NCBI GenBank assembly: GCA_021775655.1
Contig: JAJFHK010000036.1
Coordinates: 1-6,240, forward strand
Source: Filomicrobium sp.
Lineage (GTDB): Bacteria; Pseudomonadota; Alphaproteobacteria; Rhizobiales; Hyphomicrobiaceae
Direction of reading: 5' to 3'
Length of the DNA: 6,240 nucleotides
Notes under the pieces: generated by a model
Databases searched by the model: none
Seen by the model: the letters and a program-made list of their open reading frames with translations, nothing else
What the model was told of the DNA's origin: nothing
Shown: positions 6,172 through 6,240 of the stretch, one piece after another
How positions within the stretch are numbered: the first letter of the stretch is position 1
Layout: each line of letters begins with the position of its first letter
Translations under genes and position numbers: made by a program

Positions 6172-6240
6172 ACAAAACGCTGTTCACCATTTCAAGGGAC
6201 TTGAACGCCATTGCGAGAAGCTGCAATTGTCCCCTGGCAG

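Larger units (their letters stand above)
5756..6240. other. Intergenic region at right edge, no convincing gene
   Basis: No frame here has protein character. The two longest open frames (5819-6019 plus, 5863-6114 minus) overlap on opposite strands, lack ribosome sites and give arginine/serine/cysteine-rich, unfamiliar peptides. The base composition appears more A/T-rich, with several A-runs. The region holds a GTATAC palindrome (5808-5817), repeated AGTGACC elements and small hairpins. No clear intrinsic terminator follows the PanE-like gene. It is most likely the control region of a gene starting beyond 6240. Confidence 0.6.

Overview
The window looks like an accessory catabolic or transport locus of a moderately GC-rich proteobacterium, possibly an alphaproteobacterium. 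The evidence is protein style and Shine-Dalgarno-led starts only, and no marker gene fixes the taxon. It holds five confident protein genes in two divergent transcription units. I saw no RNA gene, CRISPR array or insertion sequence.

Left part (1-3096, minus strand): a tripartite tricarboxylate transporter (TTT) operon in the classical order tctC-tctB-tctA. tctC encodes an exported solute-binding protein of the Bug family. tctB encodes the small membrane subunit. tctA encodes the large permease and runs off the left edge of the window (425 residues present). The 186-bp tctC-tctB gap carries two perfect hairpins without U-tracts (2059-2082 and 1977-1994), which suggests unequal expression of binding protein and permease.

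Middle (3097-3463): a 367-bp divergent intergenic region that must hold the outward promoters. It contains several short dyads and a degenerate GTATAC-type site.

Right part (3464-5755, plus strand): first a SucC-like ADP-forming acyl-CoA synthetase beta-subunit homologue, full length. Its two glycine loops are substituted (nucleotide loop AGGRGK to TTERLA, and GGGAT to RTTAT), and no alpha subunit follows it. After a 99-bp gap comes a ketopantoate reductase (PanE/ApbA) family oxidoreductase with all catalytic residues and an extra segment of about 24 residues. Perfect 10-bp palindromes with a GTATAC core lie just upstream (4704-4713) and just downstream (5808-5817) of this gene. They resemble operators of FadR/UxuR-type GntR regulators.

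Right end (5756-6240): 485 bp with no convincing gene, containing several inverted repeats. It is probably the regulatory region of a gene beyond the window.

Inferred picture: an unknown organic acid is captured by TctC and imported by TctAB. It is then handled by the SucC-like protein and the PanE-like NAD(P)H-dependent 2-oxoacid/2-hydroxyacid oxidoreductase, under a GntR-type regulator not seen here. The most unusual element is the orphan, loop-substituted SucC homologue.
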